Source: Liolophura sinensis (lineage: Eukaryota; Mollusca; Polyplacophora; Chitonida; Chitonidae). Taken from it: DNA of 64,000 nt. The translations under genes and the position numbers were made by a program. Below the pieces are notes generated by a model that was not told the DNA's origin, made no database searches, and saw only the letters and a list, made by a program, of their open reading frames with translations. This document shows positions 1-12,295 of this stretch, piece by piece. How positions within the stretch are numbered: position 1 is the stretch's first letter; every line of letters begins with the position of its first letter. The stretch spans positions 47,528,984 through 47,592,983 of the forward strand of contig NC_088300.1 in the NCBI RefSeq assembly GCF_032854445.1. The letters run 5' to 3'.

Positions 1-117
1 GATACATCAGGAAGTATGTCCAAGGTCTTTTGGGCTGATCACATATGGGAAACTGTAAATCCATGTACGGAGTTTCACTGAATTTGTCACAGTAGTTTTG
101 AAGACATAATAAACCTC

Positions 118-187
118 AAATAGACATCAAATTTAACTCTCATAATAGACATCAAATTTAACCCTCATAATAGACATCAAATTTAAA
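118..187. repeat. 25-bp tandem repeat, 3 copies
   Basis: Three successive copies of tagacatcaaatttaaCtct plus cataa, with single-base differences. Confidence 0.85.
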
Positions 188-756
188 CTCTGACCTGAGA
201 CAGTAGGTCCAGTGTCATTTACACTGACCATAATCTAACTTACTAATATGATCAAAGATCACAGTCACCGGTATTTAAGCTGGGCATAAAATTACATTGA
301 ATTTGGCTTGAACCCTGCCCTGCAAAAGTAGCTCCAGTCTATGGCAGATGCAAGTGAACTGAGAAAGTCAGATGAGAAGGTGATTTGCACTGATCAAACT
401 TTAATATGTTTTGGGAGATCTACCAATAGATCCTTGAACAAAGTTTTATTCAATTTGGTTCCACAACTTCCAAAAAATAAAAGAAGTCAAATCCAGCAAA
501 ATATTGTTTCAAAATATTCGTATTTGATAGGTTGCTTAGTGCTGCAGAGCTTAACAATTTTACCAAATTTTACAAAGATGCATAAATTGATTCTCCATAT
601 TTTCGGGTGACTGTATGATAGATAGAAATACATGTCTGTAATAATACACGAGTGCGTAGCCAATTCTAACTCGTTTTGGAGAGCTGACAGTTTGTTTACG
701 TTTCAAAGAGTGACTTGACCTATTAAGGCGACACTTTAAACTCATGTATACTCTTC

Positions 757-783
757 AAAAAAAAAAAAAAAAAAAAAAAAAAA
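757..783. repeat. Poly(A) run, 27 bp
   Basis: Uninterrupted A run with no recognisable retroelement body directly upstream of it on the plus strand. Confidence 0.9.
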
Positions 784-2120
784 CAAATATTTACAACTTC
801 AACAAGCTGGAGTGCTAAGTTACTTTGCCAGGAGAAATATCTGATTGGTTGTATCACACACACGCACAAGGTTAACTTGATTCTATCAACTGATGTTTCA
901 CCAAAGCTGTAGTTTTTAAATTACTAGCTACAGCGTATGAAGTTGAAGAGTCAAAATGATCCAGGCTATGATACACCATAGAGTTGCCCGGCAGTATCAT
1001 CTAGTCAGTTTTACAATGTCCCACAATGTTTCAGCTGTATCTCATGTTACATGGCTTTATATGCTCAATACACAGAAGGTTGCACACAATATCCCAGGTT
1101 TGCTTTGTCACACAGTCCACAGCTGTCTCTCATTCCATTTTTCCAGAGCACTGAGCAATAGTAGCTAATGGTATGTAGATAAATAAAGATTTAGCTATAA
1201 AGCTGTAGTACAACAGCTTTATTTATTGGCTGAGCAAACAGCTATCAGTCATTCTCTGTAAGGGAGTTGCTAATAAGCTGACATACACGGCTATGCTCAG
1301 CAATTTTATACCTGGTGTGCACAAGTCTGTGTACACTGCACAAAACAATGCTCTATTGTGATGACACAGCACCACAGCCGACATGCACACGCACGCACAC
1401 ACAGGAAGCCTGAGAACAACCGCACTGGTGTGTTCCTACAGGAAGTAAACGTCAATGATGGCATGGCAGAGTGAGAAGCGTTCAGCCAAAGAGTAGATAG
1501 CCTCCAACCAGAAGAACTGGCTACCATCTGCTATCACAAAGAATCCAGTCGTGGATAATTAACAACGGGTACTGGCTCTGAAACCGAAATTTATTGACAG
1601 GATTTAACTCTTCGCACTTGCGATTTTATAACTATTAGCTCCATTCATAGCTACCAATTATCTGAATTCAATCATTAATGATGCTTTTGGATAAGTTTTG
1701 TGACAAGTTGATACAGTGAACCAAAGTACCCTAATTTTCCAACCTTTTCGCATATGAAAGAGCAACTTTCAGATGCTCCTTTTTGATTTGATTTTGGAGA
1801 CAAAACTACACTGATTGGGTGCTTGCTGGTTTCAAGGCTTCACAGAATAATGCCTTTAGAATATGCTTGAATAAAGACCTTGCAAACATGTGAAAAGGTC
1901 GAAGAATTACAGTATGTGAACTACATATTAATTTAGTGTATACAGTTTTACTGCCACTTTCTCCATCAAAACATTCTCTCTTCAAAGATAATAGTGTTGG
2001 GTTACTTGATGTTAAATTCTTCTGCAACTATTCCATTCATACAACCATTCACAATTCAACAGAACTTCTATGAATCTTATACTGATCTCTAATCTGTTAT
2101 TCTGTATACGCTCTGTCTAT

Positions 2121-2126
2121 TTTATT
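2121..2126 (-). terminator. Candidate CACUL1 polyadenylation signal
   Basis: An AATAAA on the minus strand, about 190 bp beyond the alternative CACUL1 stop (2317) and 320 bp beyond the readthrough stop (2445). It is the nearest canonical hexamer I noticed; cleavage site unknown. Confidence 0.35.
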
Positions 2127-2444
2127 GTTGTACAATGTTTAAACATATACGCCAAAGTGTAGGCTGACCAGAAAGTTGAAATAAATTAATTTGCGACTAA
2201 ATCAGTTTTTAACCATGCCAATAAGCATGATAAGGCCTCAATGAATTATCTCCATTGATGTCCCTTTTTCACATAAATATCACGTTTTTTGTAGCGTGCT
2301 GTGACTCTGAAAATAGCTAACTGAATGACCCAGCCTTCGAGACAGGGATGTGTCCAGTAAAAGAGCGAGAAGAACCAGTAAATTCCACAGACAATTTGAC
2401 AAGGATTATAAGGAACATCCCATGGTTTGAATACGCACAGGTTC

Positions 2445-5400
2445 CTAAAATGAAACAACATTCAAGCTTTGTTTTACCAGAGAAAAACGTTGAGACTTAC
2501 TGACAGATTCTTCCTCATTTGGTCTCTTCTGACTCTCCAACCTGTTATTATAAACAAAGCACTTTATTTATTTATTTTATTTAACAGGTCTTTTATGCCA
2601 TACTTAAGAACATTTCACTGACATGATAGTGGCCACCACAAAGCACTTTAAGTAACTTTGTAACATTAAAAATTTTACTCTAACATCATATAGTGATTTC
2701 TGACAACTTATTTTACACATAGATAGTTGTCAGACAGGAAATTTCTCCCCTGCTTTCTTTAGTCTTGGAGAATTTGTGGAAATAGACAGTGGAGTGAGTG
2801 AGTGCTTGGGGTTTAACGTCGTACTCAACAATTTTTCAGTCATATGACGACGAAGGAATCATTAGGGTGCATGCACGTGTAATGTGCCTCCTTGTTGCAG
2901 GACGGATTTCCACCGCTCTTTTATTTAGTGCTGCATCACTGAGACGACTTACCGAAGGCAAGTAAGCGGCCCCGCCCAAGCCATTATACTGATACGGGTC
3001 AACCAGTCGTTGCACTATCCCCTTCATGCTGAACGCCAAGCGAGGAAGTTACAACTTCCTCTTTTAAAGTCTTAGGTGTGACTCGACCAAGGATTGATCC
3101 TGGATCTACCGGTTCCGAAGCGGACGCTCTACCAACTGTGCTATCCGGGCCGGTAAATAGACAGTGGAAGCTGCTCTCTTGTTTGGTCTTACATGAAGGT
3201 CTACACATGACGTGTTACACATGTCAGAGTTTGTCAGCATTTATTTATATAACCCATCTACAGTTGGTTTACTTCACCCACAAAAATGGCAGCTAATGCA
3301 CAAGTTAAAACTTGAAGTCCATGTACAACAGCAACAACAAAAAAAACAGCAACTGAATTTCTTAGTCTGAAACAAAAATTTTCCATTTAATTAACCCTAA
3401 CACCGTTAATATCTGTTGGCAAAAAATATCCTCAAAAAGTACCTTAATTGTGTACAAACCTGTGAAACTCTGGAATATTATAGAGAGCAGACTGCATTTC
3501 CTTTGTCTCCTGAATGTATCTCTCTAAGTCCTTCTCTGAAGTAGCAGGTAACACATTGGGGATGTACTTTGCAAACAGCTGGGGCTTCAACTGAGCGAAC
3601 TCTGGAAATAGTAGAATTATACAAATGCAACTTCTACATGTATACAAACTGATATGGAGGAAATATACAAACCACCTTCAATATTGTAATCTGTCTAATA
3701 TATTACCTGGAGGTCAACTTGACAAGGATTTATGTTTATTGTGTGATGTTATTTGTCCTTGCCCACTAGTTGAATTATGAAATAAGGTTCCTGTGATGGG
3801 CGTCTCCACAGTTTTACAGTCTTATTTATTATTTTATAAATGATGTTCAAACTGTCTTTACAGAGAATTGAATGGAAAGTTGCATAACATCTAGCACGCA
3901 CTGGTTACATTATGTTCAGTCTTTCTGTGACGTCTTACTTTATGGATGGACATTTCAAGTTTGGTCCCCAAATGGTTACTAAACAGAAATGGAATAGTTT
4001 TCAAGTGTCTTCACTGTTCTAAAAGGATGACATATTACATGTAAATGTATAAGCAGAGGAATGTGTAAAAAGAACATGCACAATTATAACATTTGGTGCC
4101 CTTACCTTTGTTCAGAAGGTGTAAGTTTTTAATCATGGTTGCCATGGTAGGAGGAGAGATAAGGAATGGATGACTACTGACTTCTTCTAACAGTGCTGAA
4201 ATAAAAACAAAATATCAATGTTTCAATTTTTCAATTTTCAGGTTTTGTTTAACAGGTAATAAAGAAATCATCATCTCAATTTTCAAGGTGTTTATTTGTA
4301 AATTATACATGAATGAACAGAAATGAATTTTGTGCCAACAAAGTGAATGCCACATGGTCTTTACCACTTAATGAACAGGAAAGACATTTCTAAAAAATAA
4401 AAAGGGAAAAAAATAGGTACACCCATATACATCTTCGAAGGCAAGTGATATAGATCTGATACCCTATTCAATCTGCTGTAAATGTCTTTTTATTTGTGGA
4501 CATAAACTTTCGTGGATTTGGTAAGAAGACACATTCGCCGGAATCAACTTTCGCTGATCTTAACAGAATTTTTGGACAACTGCTTAAACTTCAATATAGA
4601 AATGTCAAGTAATAAAACAACTCAAGCATGCAAGTAACAATGTTATCATTTACCTGTAAGATGTGACAAAAATTCTATGCAATACAGTAACTTGATCAGA
4701 CAAAGGAAGTTAATCCTCCTAAACTTTTAATCTTTTGAAGATGGTTAATCTTTATAAGACGAAGCCCTTACCTGCTGTGTTAGCAAATATTTGTGTCACT
4801 CACTCCGGCAGACGCTGAAGTATTACATGTGATATAAATAAATCCCACTGTTTAATTCTCATGCATCAGCAGTGTGAGTGAAACTTTGAGTGAACTGTGA
4901 CAGATTTGAGTAAATTTCTCAGAAATCATCATTATGAAAGGAAGTCTGAAGTGCGGAAACCCCAGAGCGATGTATAGGGCGCGTCGGAAAGATGATCTGA
5001 CTGGAAGGCGAGTACAGTCACTGAAAAATCAGCCTCTCTCATCGTATGTATATTGTATCACCTACACACACCCAGTACAAATTATCCATTTGTATGTCTC
5101 TACCCCCCCCCCCCCCCCCCCAATAAATCAACAACAACAAAAACGTCGCATTGTGGTGGACACTCAGACGGAACTAAGCCTCTTAAAAGAAAGCAAGATT
5201 AACTGATGATCAATTAAACCGGATTTGAGAAAGAATAGATTCTAATTAGGTATTGCTAATTAACATGTTTGAAAAAGTATTAGAACTGCAGTGCTTGTTA
5301 ACAAATTTACAACTGTAACGCATGCTACATTAATAAATGACTTACATGGGTTTTATATTCAATGGCACTTATTTTTGCAGGAATGTGTTTGCTGCGAAAT

Positions 5401-8400
5401 CTGCGAAAGTTAGTACCACGTGAATAAAAAGGCATTTACAGCATTCATGTATCATACCTTGGCTCGAGAAGAGGACCCACATAATTCATCAACCTTTGCA
5501 TACTTGAGAACATGTCTCTTTCCAACTTCTGGCTATTTAATATATTTTTCTGAAAGCTGGAAAATTTGTGTACATCCGCAGTTTTTGAACCATAATTACT
5601 GGGTTTTGTCTCCAATACTTACGCAGTAGAAAGTTGATATGGTTCTTTGCCACATGAGATGTGAAGATCTTCTGCAGTTCTGCATGCAAATCTGTTTTTA
5701 ATTTCGTTTCAACGTAAAATCTGTTCTGTAAAGAATAAGGCATCAACAATTGTCAATAATAACCTTAGATGTATTTCAATACAGTTGTAAACACATTCAG
5801 TTGACTAAAAATATTTAATCAGCTGCCACCGTTCATATCCTTTGCCTTTGTCTTTGGATAGTTATTTAGCGTCATATTCAAAAATTTTTCACTTATATGA
5901 TGGTGACCACTTTTAGACTAGAATGTGCCCTAACAGCCAAACTGTCCCCACACAGTGACACACATGTATGTCATACTGTTAAAAGGCAAACAAGTCTCCA
6001 ACAAAGTTCATGTAAGACCACAAGAGAGCTCTGCTGACCGTCTTGTGATGGAGGGTCACATATGTTTGGTTGTTATTCGGAGTGGGTGAGTGAGTGATTG
6101 GGGTTTAACGTCATACTTAGCTATTTTTCACTCATATGACGACGAGGAATCCTTAGAGTGCGTGTAATGTTGCAGGACGGATTTCCACCGCTCTTTTATC
6201 TAGTGCTGCTTCACAGAGATGACTTATACTGATACGGGTTAACCAGTTGTTGTACTAACCCCTTAAGGCTCAACGCCAAGCGAGGAAGCTACAACTTCTT
6301 CTTTAAAGGTCTTAGGTGTGACCCGACCCAGGATTGACCCTGGATCTACCGCTCCCGAAGTGGACGCCCTACTATCTTTGCTATTGGTGCCGGTGATGGT
6401 TGTTATTTGGGATCATTTATTCCACAGCATTATTCAAAACTTAGGTTACACAAGTTAGAGGAAATCTCTGCTTTTCACAAGTCACAAAAGTGTTTTGCTT
6501 ACCAGTCACAGTCAAATCAGCTAGTGCTGGATTCCAACACAACAGATCTTTGGTTAACAGACTATTGTCTACAAGCTCATGCAACACTTGTCTAACAGCA
6601 AAGGTTTCAATTTTGGCTTTGTTGTAGGTAAACAAGTGAAGTTATTTAAATTTATTTTGGTTCAGCTTTAGTTCAACTTTCCTTACTGTGGCGTTCAGGA
6701 TACTTACCATGTAATTGAAAATTGGTACGATGCCACTCAAGGCTTGCAGATACTGGTTCATTGCAAACGCAAACTTCTCTACGTAACTTTTTACATCAGT
6801 TTTCTAAAAAAACAAACATTCAATTCTTTTTACATATCATTGGTTTCTGATCTGGCAGTGAAGTACTGTGTGACATAATTGATGTCACTAATACGCCAAT
6901 GGCTGGATTATATAGACCGATAGGAGAAAAAGGACTACATTTCGAAACTTACAGTTATCCTTCTATGCCAATATGGCATTCACACTGTGTGCATACTGAC
7001 ACAAGAACTCCTTTTAAGTTATTATTTCAAATCATACATCCAGTCGATTAAAACGTAAATTTTCACATATGAAGTATTCCCATACTGAGCACTTGCTACT
7101 CACGCTATTTTCCAGATCCACGTTGAGCCTGTCCAGGTGACTGGTGATATGTCTCAGTAAATCAGCATACAATCTCTCAGAAAACTGCTTACACACACAC
7201 TTATATACACAACTGTCAAAACAAGAACATACAGTTACTAATGTAGAACGTCTCAAAATCAGCCTCTGGTTTAAGGTATTAACTGTTCAACTGTTTCATA
7301 TAAACAAAATAGGAACTCAATAACACAGGGATTTTAATACAGCAGTATGAGTCTGATAAGCAACACTGGAAATCTTTTACAATGGTATCCCAGGATATGT
7401 ACTCTCTTGCTTTATGCTTTCATCGTTCTCCATTTCTTGAAAGTCAAAACTGAAACCATCAAATAAATTTTGTAGTTGAGCTTAGAACTTGAAAATATGC
7501 AGAACAAACAACCCAAAAGCCCATTCAGACCATGGGGCCCATTCCATCGGTAATGCAACTTCCATTATGGTGCAAGGTATGAGCCTTTGTAAAAACTAAA
7601 TGGTTATGTGATTGATCAACTGAATCAGTTACCAGGTTTTAGTTATTTAATTTAAAAGCTTTAATCTAAAAGTCAACAAAAAAGATAAATAGAAAATGTG
7701 TTAAAATAAGGATGTAGCTTGATACACTCTGTGCTTAATTGCATAATGAAAGTGGGTTGCTATGTTGTACAGGTTGTAAGTTAATAGGTGTTATTTCTTC
7801 AGGGGAGTTTACTAAATGTTAGCTCTTCCTGTACAACTCACCTATACATCTGCTCATATGATATGGGAATGTAGCCCCCTGGGGTCATTGTCAGCAGTTG
7901 GTTCATGGCACTCTCAAGCTTGGGCCAATAATGAGTCTCGTAATCTTCCACTGTTAATGTCATCATCACTACAATAGCAAAAAGGTTTAACCTGTTTAAC
8001 ATGTGGCATGTGAGTGCTTCTATGAAAGTCATGAGACAGACAAATGAAAGAAAAAGTTAGGAGCATGACGGCATTTGAACTTCAAGATATTGTTTTTGTT
8101 TGTAAACAATGGAGAAATTTTATCAATGAAATGGCATGATCATCTTACAGCAACCAAGAATTTTTGAAAATACTAATAGCCGAAAGCTCGAGTACACGGA
8201 CTAGTATGTTGAAATATTTAGATACATCTTAGTCATGACAGCTCAACTTCTAGTCATAGAACCTACCAGTCCCCAAAGTCGTGAAGACTGCAGCGTGAAT
8301 AAGCATTCCATTTACCTCTAGTTGTCCAAATCCACATCGTAACATTTCCCCTTCCAATCGTCACACACAATTTTGTGATGGCAATCTAATCAAATATAAT

Positions 8401-9684
8401 TTTTCAGGAGAATGCATCCTGGTATGACTGTGTGTGTGGTGGTTTGAAGGGGAGGTTTGTCTGTCCATAGTCACAATCGTTACAGCTATCAATTCCAGGT
8501 AGGTGTTCCCATGTGTCATCACTAGTAAATCCACACCAGCATGAAATTATAGTGGAAACTGGATAAATTCCAACTCCAACCACCATGTTTGAATGCATAC
8601 TCCTCTCAACCAATACATGGGAGATAACTAATGACACTTCTAGCATATTTGGTACATAATCTTTTCTTCAATTTTGTTTAATTTACATAAGGAATGTTTT
8701 TAGTGCTCAGTGTTGATTATGGTTCCCTCTAGGTCCTTACTGGTGTGACTGATCCTCAACAATCAGCCATAATGCATGTCAAAAGGTCTAACTTGACTAA
8801 TAGTTGCAGTGGTAATTGCATACGATTCCACTCACTGTGAGGTGTATGTATTCAAACCTGGCTGTTGGAGTTGGAATTCCTCCAATTTCCACCATAGTTT
8901 CATGCTTGTGTGTGTTTACTAGTGATGACACATGGAACACCTACCTGGGATTGATAGCTGTAACGATTGTGACTATGGACAGACAAATTATTTGGTGCCC
9001 TGCAGTAGTATACTGAAACCAGCAAGGTATGTTTATGGAACAAGATAGAGCACTGATAGCATACATAATCACAGCCCTAAAGAGCTAAAAAATGGCAAGA
9101 TTTCGCTACAGGTTAAGCAGCCATGATTTTGGCATATCTAAAAAATTCTCAATCTACCAGTGAGTGTACTGGTACTCAGATTACTTGGTCCTCGTTAGCT
9201 TTTTTTATCTTCCTAGCCACTTGATGTAGATGCTTGTGGAACTGCCAATCTGTGTGATGACACTTAAAATCCGATAATGTTGTATACCTCTGTTATTTGT
9301 GTTTATCTTCCAAATAACCGAATAAAGTACATATTTTACAAATAGCACGTTTTACCTCTCGCAAATGAGTCAATTTATCAACAGGAATGACGAAATATAT
9401 CCAAAACGTTTCTCTTTACTGAATTTTAAAATTAGTGTTTGTTGAATTAAAGATAACACGAAATGACAAGTTGTTGAAACAACGCATCTTCAGGACTGTT
9501 ATAAATGCAAGCAACAAGCTGGTTGGTTAACATGACGTTGTTGTTGTTGTTTTAGGCAGATCACAAATGACGTCCAATGTTAGGACACCTTACCCATACT
9601 CCCTGGCCTCAAAATGGAAGGATTTTGTTTCTTCTTGTCATCTGGCGGTTCCGATTGAGTGGAATCCGCGATGTTCTCTTCCAT
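2445..9684 (-). CDS. CACUL1: CDK2-associated cullin domain-containing protein 1 (CACUL1), eight exons
   Basis: In vertebrates CACUL1 is a cullin-repeat-like protein that binds CDK2 and promotes G1/S progression. Exons in coding order: 9684-9594, 7968-7842, 7212-7104, 6803-6708, 5725-5623, 4195-4106, 3601-3460 and 2541-2445. All have AG acceptors and GT donors, and the phases join into 284 codons plus stop. Matches to the vertebrate protein, recalled from memory, run collinearly: [19 protein letters not shown] (about residues 38-56), [18 protein letters not shown] across an exon junction, [16 protein letters not shown].., and [12 protein letters not shown]. The N-terminus before the cullin-like core is only about 30 residues, against roughly 125 in human, and lacks the proline-rich part. 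The last exon is ambiguous: a GTAAGT donor at 2500 and an acceptor ending at 2445 would replace the readthrough tail with an exon 2444-2317 (308 residues). Identity is very secure; the tail is not. Confidence 0.93.
2563..2645 (-). repeat. SINE family C tail fragment
   Basis: TTTATTTATT run followed by a diverged reverse tail (tacttaagaacatttcactg acatgatagtgg). It lies in the last CACUL1 intron. Confidence 0.55.
2794..3154 (-). mobile_element. tRNA-derived SINE, family A, full length
   Basis: On the minus strand it begins with a tRNA-like head carrying a Pol III A box (TAGCACAGTTGG) and a degenerate B box (GGATCAATCC). The body contains the block from AGAGGAAGTTGTAACTTC to GAGCGGTGGAAATCCGTCC. 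The 3' tail is GTCATATGACTGAAAAATTG..GTTAAACCCCAAGCACTCAC. A perfect 14-bp target-site duplication (aaatagacagtgga) flanks it at 2780-2793 and 3155-3168. It lies in the last CACUL1 intron. It resembles the V-SINE/MetaSINE type elements known from molluscs; the exact family name is not certain. Confidence 0.9.
5103..5121. repeat. Poly(C) run, 19 bp
   Basis: Uninterrupted C run in a CACUL1 intron followed by a CAA microsatellite (caacaacaac). Confidence 0.9.
6081..6396 (-). mobile_element. tRNA-derived SINE, family A
   Basis: Same head, body and tail as the copy at 2794, with internal deletions. The flanks carry a 14-bp direct repeat with one mismatch (tggttgttattcgg at 6067-6080, tggttgttatttgg at 6397-6410), so this was an independent insertion. 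It lies in a CACUL1 intron between the exons at 6708 and 5725. Confidence 0.87.
8457..8987. mobile_element. Fold-back element with about 150-bp inverted arms (CACUL1 intron 1)
   Basis: Left arm 8457-8611 and right arm 8836-8987 are reverse complements with scattered mismatches. The outer ends are TTTGTCTGTCCATAGTCAC and its inverse GTGACTATGGACAGACAAA. The loop of about 225 bp has no coding capacity. This suits a non-autonomous DNA element with long terminal inverted repeats. Both arms are in the CACUL1 intron 7969-9593, so the pre-mRNA could fold into a long hairpin. Confidence 0.8.
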
Positions 9685-10008
9685 GGGCTCGTCCATATTT
9701 ATTATTCCACGAAAAACAGGATTTTTATGTCACTTCTCCCAGCTTGTCAACACTTACGACATTCCTACCTCCTTTACGACAGAAACTATAAAATTCCAAA
9801 ATGAAGGAGTGATTTCGAAAACGGACTTGTGGTGCATGCTTGCTTTTAACTTACATTCACATTTACCTAGGACAAAATGACTGTTCATATCTGCTTTTAT
9901 ATATTGGAGGTTATGAATAAATACTTTCCCGACAAATAGCATACAGATTGGACTGGTTTGCATATGATGTGTATACATATGACACGGGTGCTTGGGCTGG
10001 GTTTCAAC

Positions 10009-10224
10009 CCATGCTCGTGAAATCATCCAATGCCATGCTCATGAAATCACCCAATGCCATGCCCATGAAATCACCCAATGCCATGCCCATGAAATCACCC
10101 AATGCCATGCCCTTGAAATCACCCAATGCCATGCTCATGAAATCACCCAATGCCATGCCCATGAAATCACCCAATGCCATGTCCATGAAATCACCCAATG
10201 CCATGGTCATGAAAACACCCGGGC
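10009..10224. repeat. 24-bp minisatellite, about 9 copies
   Basis: The unit is CCATGCCCATGAAATCACCC plus AATG, with few substitutions. 24 is a multiple of three, so long repetitive open frames appear on both strands, but flanking sequence does not extend them as coding. The array lies about 330 bp upstream of the CACUL1 start codon, outside the transcribed exons found. Confidence 0.92.
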
Positions 10225-12096
10225 CTGTGAAATCATAAGAATGTCTGATAAAAGCAGATGCCCACAGAGTAACATTTCATCAATATGAGCTTTATGATCC
10301 AATATAGAAATTAGGTGATGGGAAAAAACAAAAACCACTGTCGGGGTAAAGTGGGGACAGCCAATTGGGTTAAGTGGGACAGTAATGATGTTGAGCCATG
10401 AGCAGTTGAAGCAGAATTAATATAGGGGCCTATATCAAGTAATAATGTCTTCAGAAACATTGTTTTATTTCTGGATGCTCTGAATTTTTTTCTAAAAATC
10501 AGCACATGGAAGATCTGTCCTGCTGACTCAGCGGTTGAGCGAGCACCTTATGGCGGACAGACCATTATTCAGTTCTGAGTTGAGTCATACAAAAGAATAA
10601 GAAAATGTTACTTCCTGTTCTGAGCTTGGAAGTGCTGAAAAAATCAGCACATGAAATACAATAGATAAATTGCCGAATAAATTTAAAGCAATTAATTAAT
10701 TCTAAAACAGTTACAATTTGAGAAAACAGGATAGTACCCAGTAAAGGATAGTATCAATTCAATCAAAGTCTTCAAACTACTGTATTCCCAATAACGGATG
10801 GAATCAGAAGTATTAAATTTATTCCATATCTATCACATCCACATCAGCAATATCTTCATATATGCAGGAAACAAATATTCAGGAAGTATTGCTTGCAATA
10901 CGTGCAATACGTCCTATACAAGTTTGAACCGTCAAAGATGCATGTCAACGCCCAAGTACAAATAGGTCATAATTTTGTTGGAAATAGATGGAAGAGTTCA
11001 AGATTCGAACTTGGTTTGCTCATGATTTGTTTCGGTGAACTAACCTAAGTACGGCACCAATTTAGTTCGATTCAGAATAACTAACAGGTAGAAGAACCAC
11101 TTATTTTGTTGAAAATGGACGACTTCAACTCGTGAGCGTGATCTATAACTTCTAATGGTTAACCTACAACGTGTATACCAAATTTCATTTCAATATAAGG
11201 AAAGGATTTGAAAGACAAAGGCCTGCAAAGCTGATGTTTGAGGAACAGACAGACTGATAGACTGACAGACGAGGTCATAACATATAGTCCCCTCTGGCAC
11301 TGGCAAATAAGAGGGAATGCTGTGATTTGGTCAGTTTTCCTTAGTAACGTGGCCTACATAAAGGTTTGATTAATATTATGTCATGTGTGTCCACTATCTT
11401 TGGTCACATAAACTGTTACACTGGACCACATAAATAAATAAATATTGCCCCACTTTTCCCCGATGACATCATCACATGTACCGGTATTATGATTTCCACG
11501 CTTTACCCTATTGCCATACACATGCTGTCATAATTCAGATCGGCCCCTTAGTATATAAAAGCGTCCAGATCTACTGGAGCATAACCTACATTCACATAAG
11601 ACAAGGGCATAAAAAACAACAACAACAACAAAAACACGCATCTGCAAAGTTCTTTGTTGGCCTCCCAAAAACAGTTCATTTGCTGAATTTTCCTTCCAGG
11701 TCATACTATTTGTTTGTATTGCACACAACCAATATCGGACCGAGGCTGGAGACACCCAATAAACAGCATTCTGGATTCCTGCTTAAACTGTGCCCGGGAA
11801 ATTATTTATACCACATTGCCCCGATTTCCATATATACATGGAAATATGTGAAGTTATAACCTCAAGTTAACTTAACTACATTTGTTCATACACTGTATAA
11901 CAGTGTAATAGCCCACCAGTCGCAACCAACATTTTTGTGTAGTTAGTAAACATATTTACGGACAGAAAAAGTACAATAAATGGTTAGAGCTTATCAATAT
12001 TGCATCTTATTTCCTGGTGTAATTTGTAATTAAGCCTTGAGATTTGTGATGGTGATATCTTAATTACCAGTACGAAAAAATTTGAGCTCTTGCTGT

Positions 12097-12295
12097 TGAT
12101 CGAACCGTAACATGGGGTCTGCCAGACGTCCTCTCCCTTGATCAGTGAGGTTGAAAGTTCGAATCCAGCATTTGCACCTTCGGTCCATAGATTTGTTCAT
12201 CGGCTGATGACGTGCAATGGTTTCTCCCATGCTCTAAATACTGGGTATATACAGTGTAATAGGTAGACAAATAAATAAAATAAAAATTTAACATC
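12097..12295 (+). mobile_element. Possible tRNA-derived SINE of a further type
   Basis: Contains a B-box-like GTTCGAATCC preceded by a tRNA-like stretch (cccttgatcagtgaggttga), then an unrelated body, ending in a (AAAT)-rich tail at about 12270-12295. The A box is poor. One copy only in this window. Confidence 0.45.

Larger units (their letters stand above)
1..2120. other. Intergenic, no gene seen
   Basis: Downstream of CACUL1. Holds the 25-bp triple repeat and the 27-bp A run. All open frames are short, with no splice-supported or family-like protein. Confidence 0.6.

Noticed and set aside
2246-2461. Independent minus-strand gene of 71 codons
   Set aside because: It overlaps the CACUL1 terminal region in another frame. 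The sequence is better explained as the alternative last exon of CACUL1, or its 3' UTR.
9948-10288. Long repetitive open frames on both strands (up to 98 codons)
   Set aside because: They arise only because the 24-bp minisatellite unit is a multiple of three. They have no splice signals and no coding sequence on either side.
11476-11859. 127-codon plus-strand open frame
   Set aside because: Includes a microsatellite-encoded Q run, shows no domain or splice context, and has a composition typical of AT-rich non-coding DNA.
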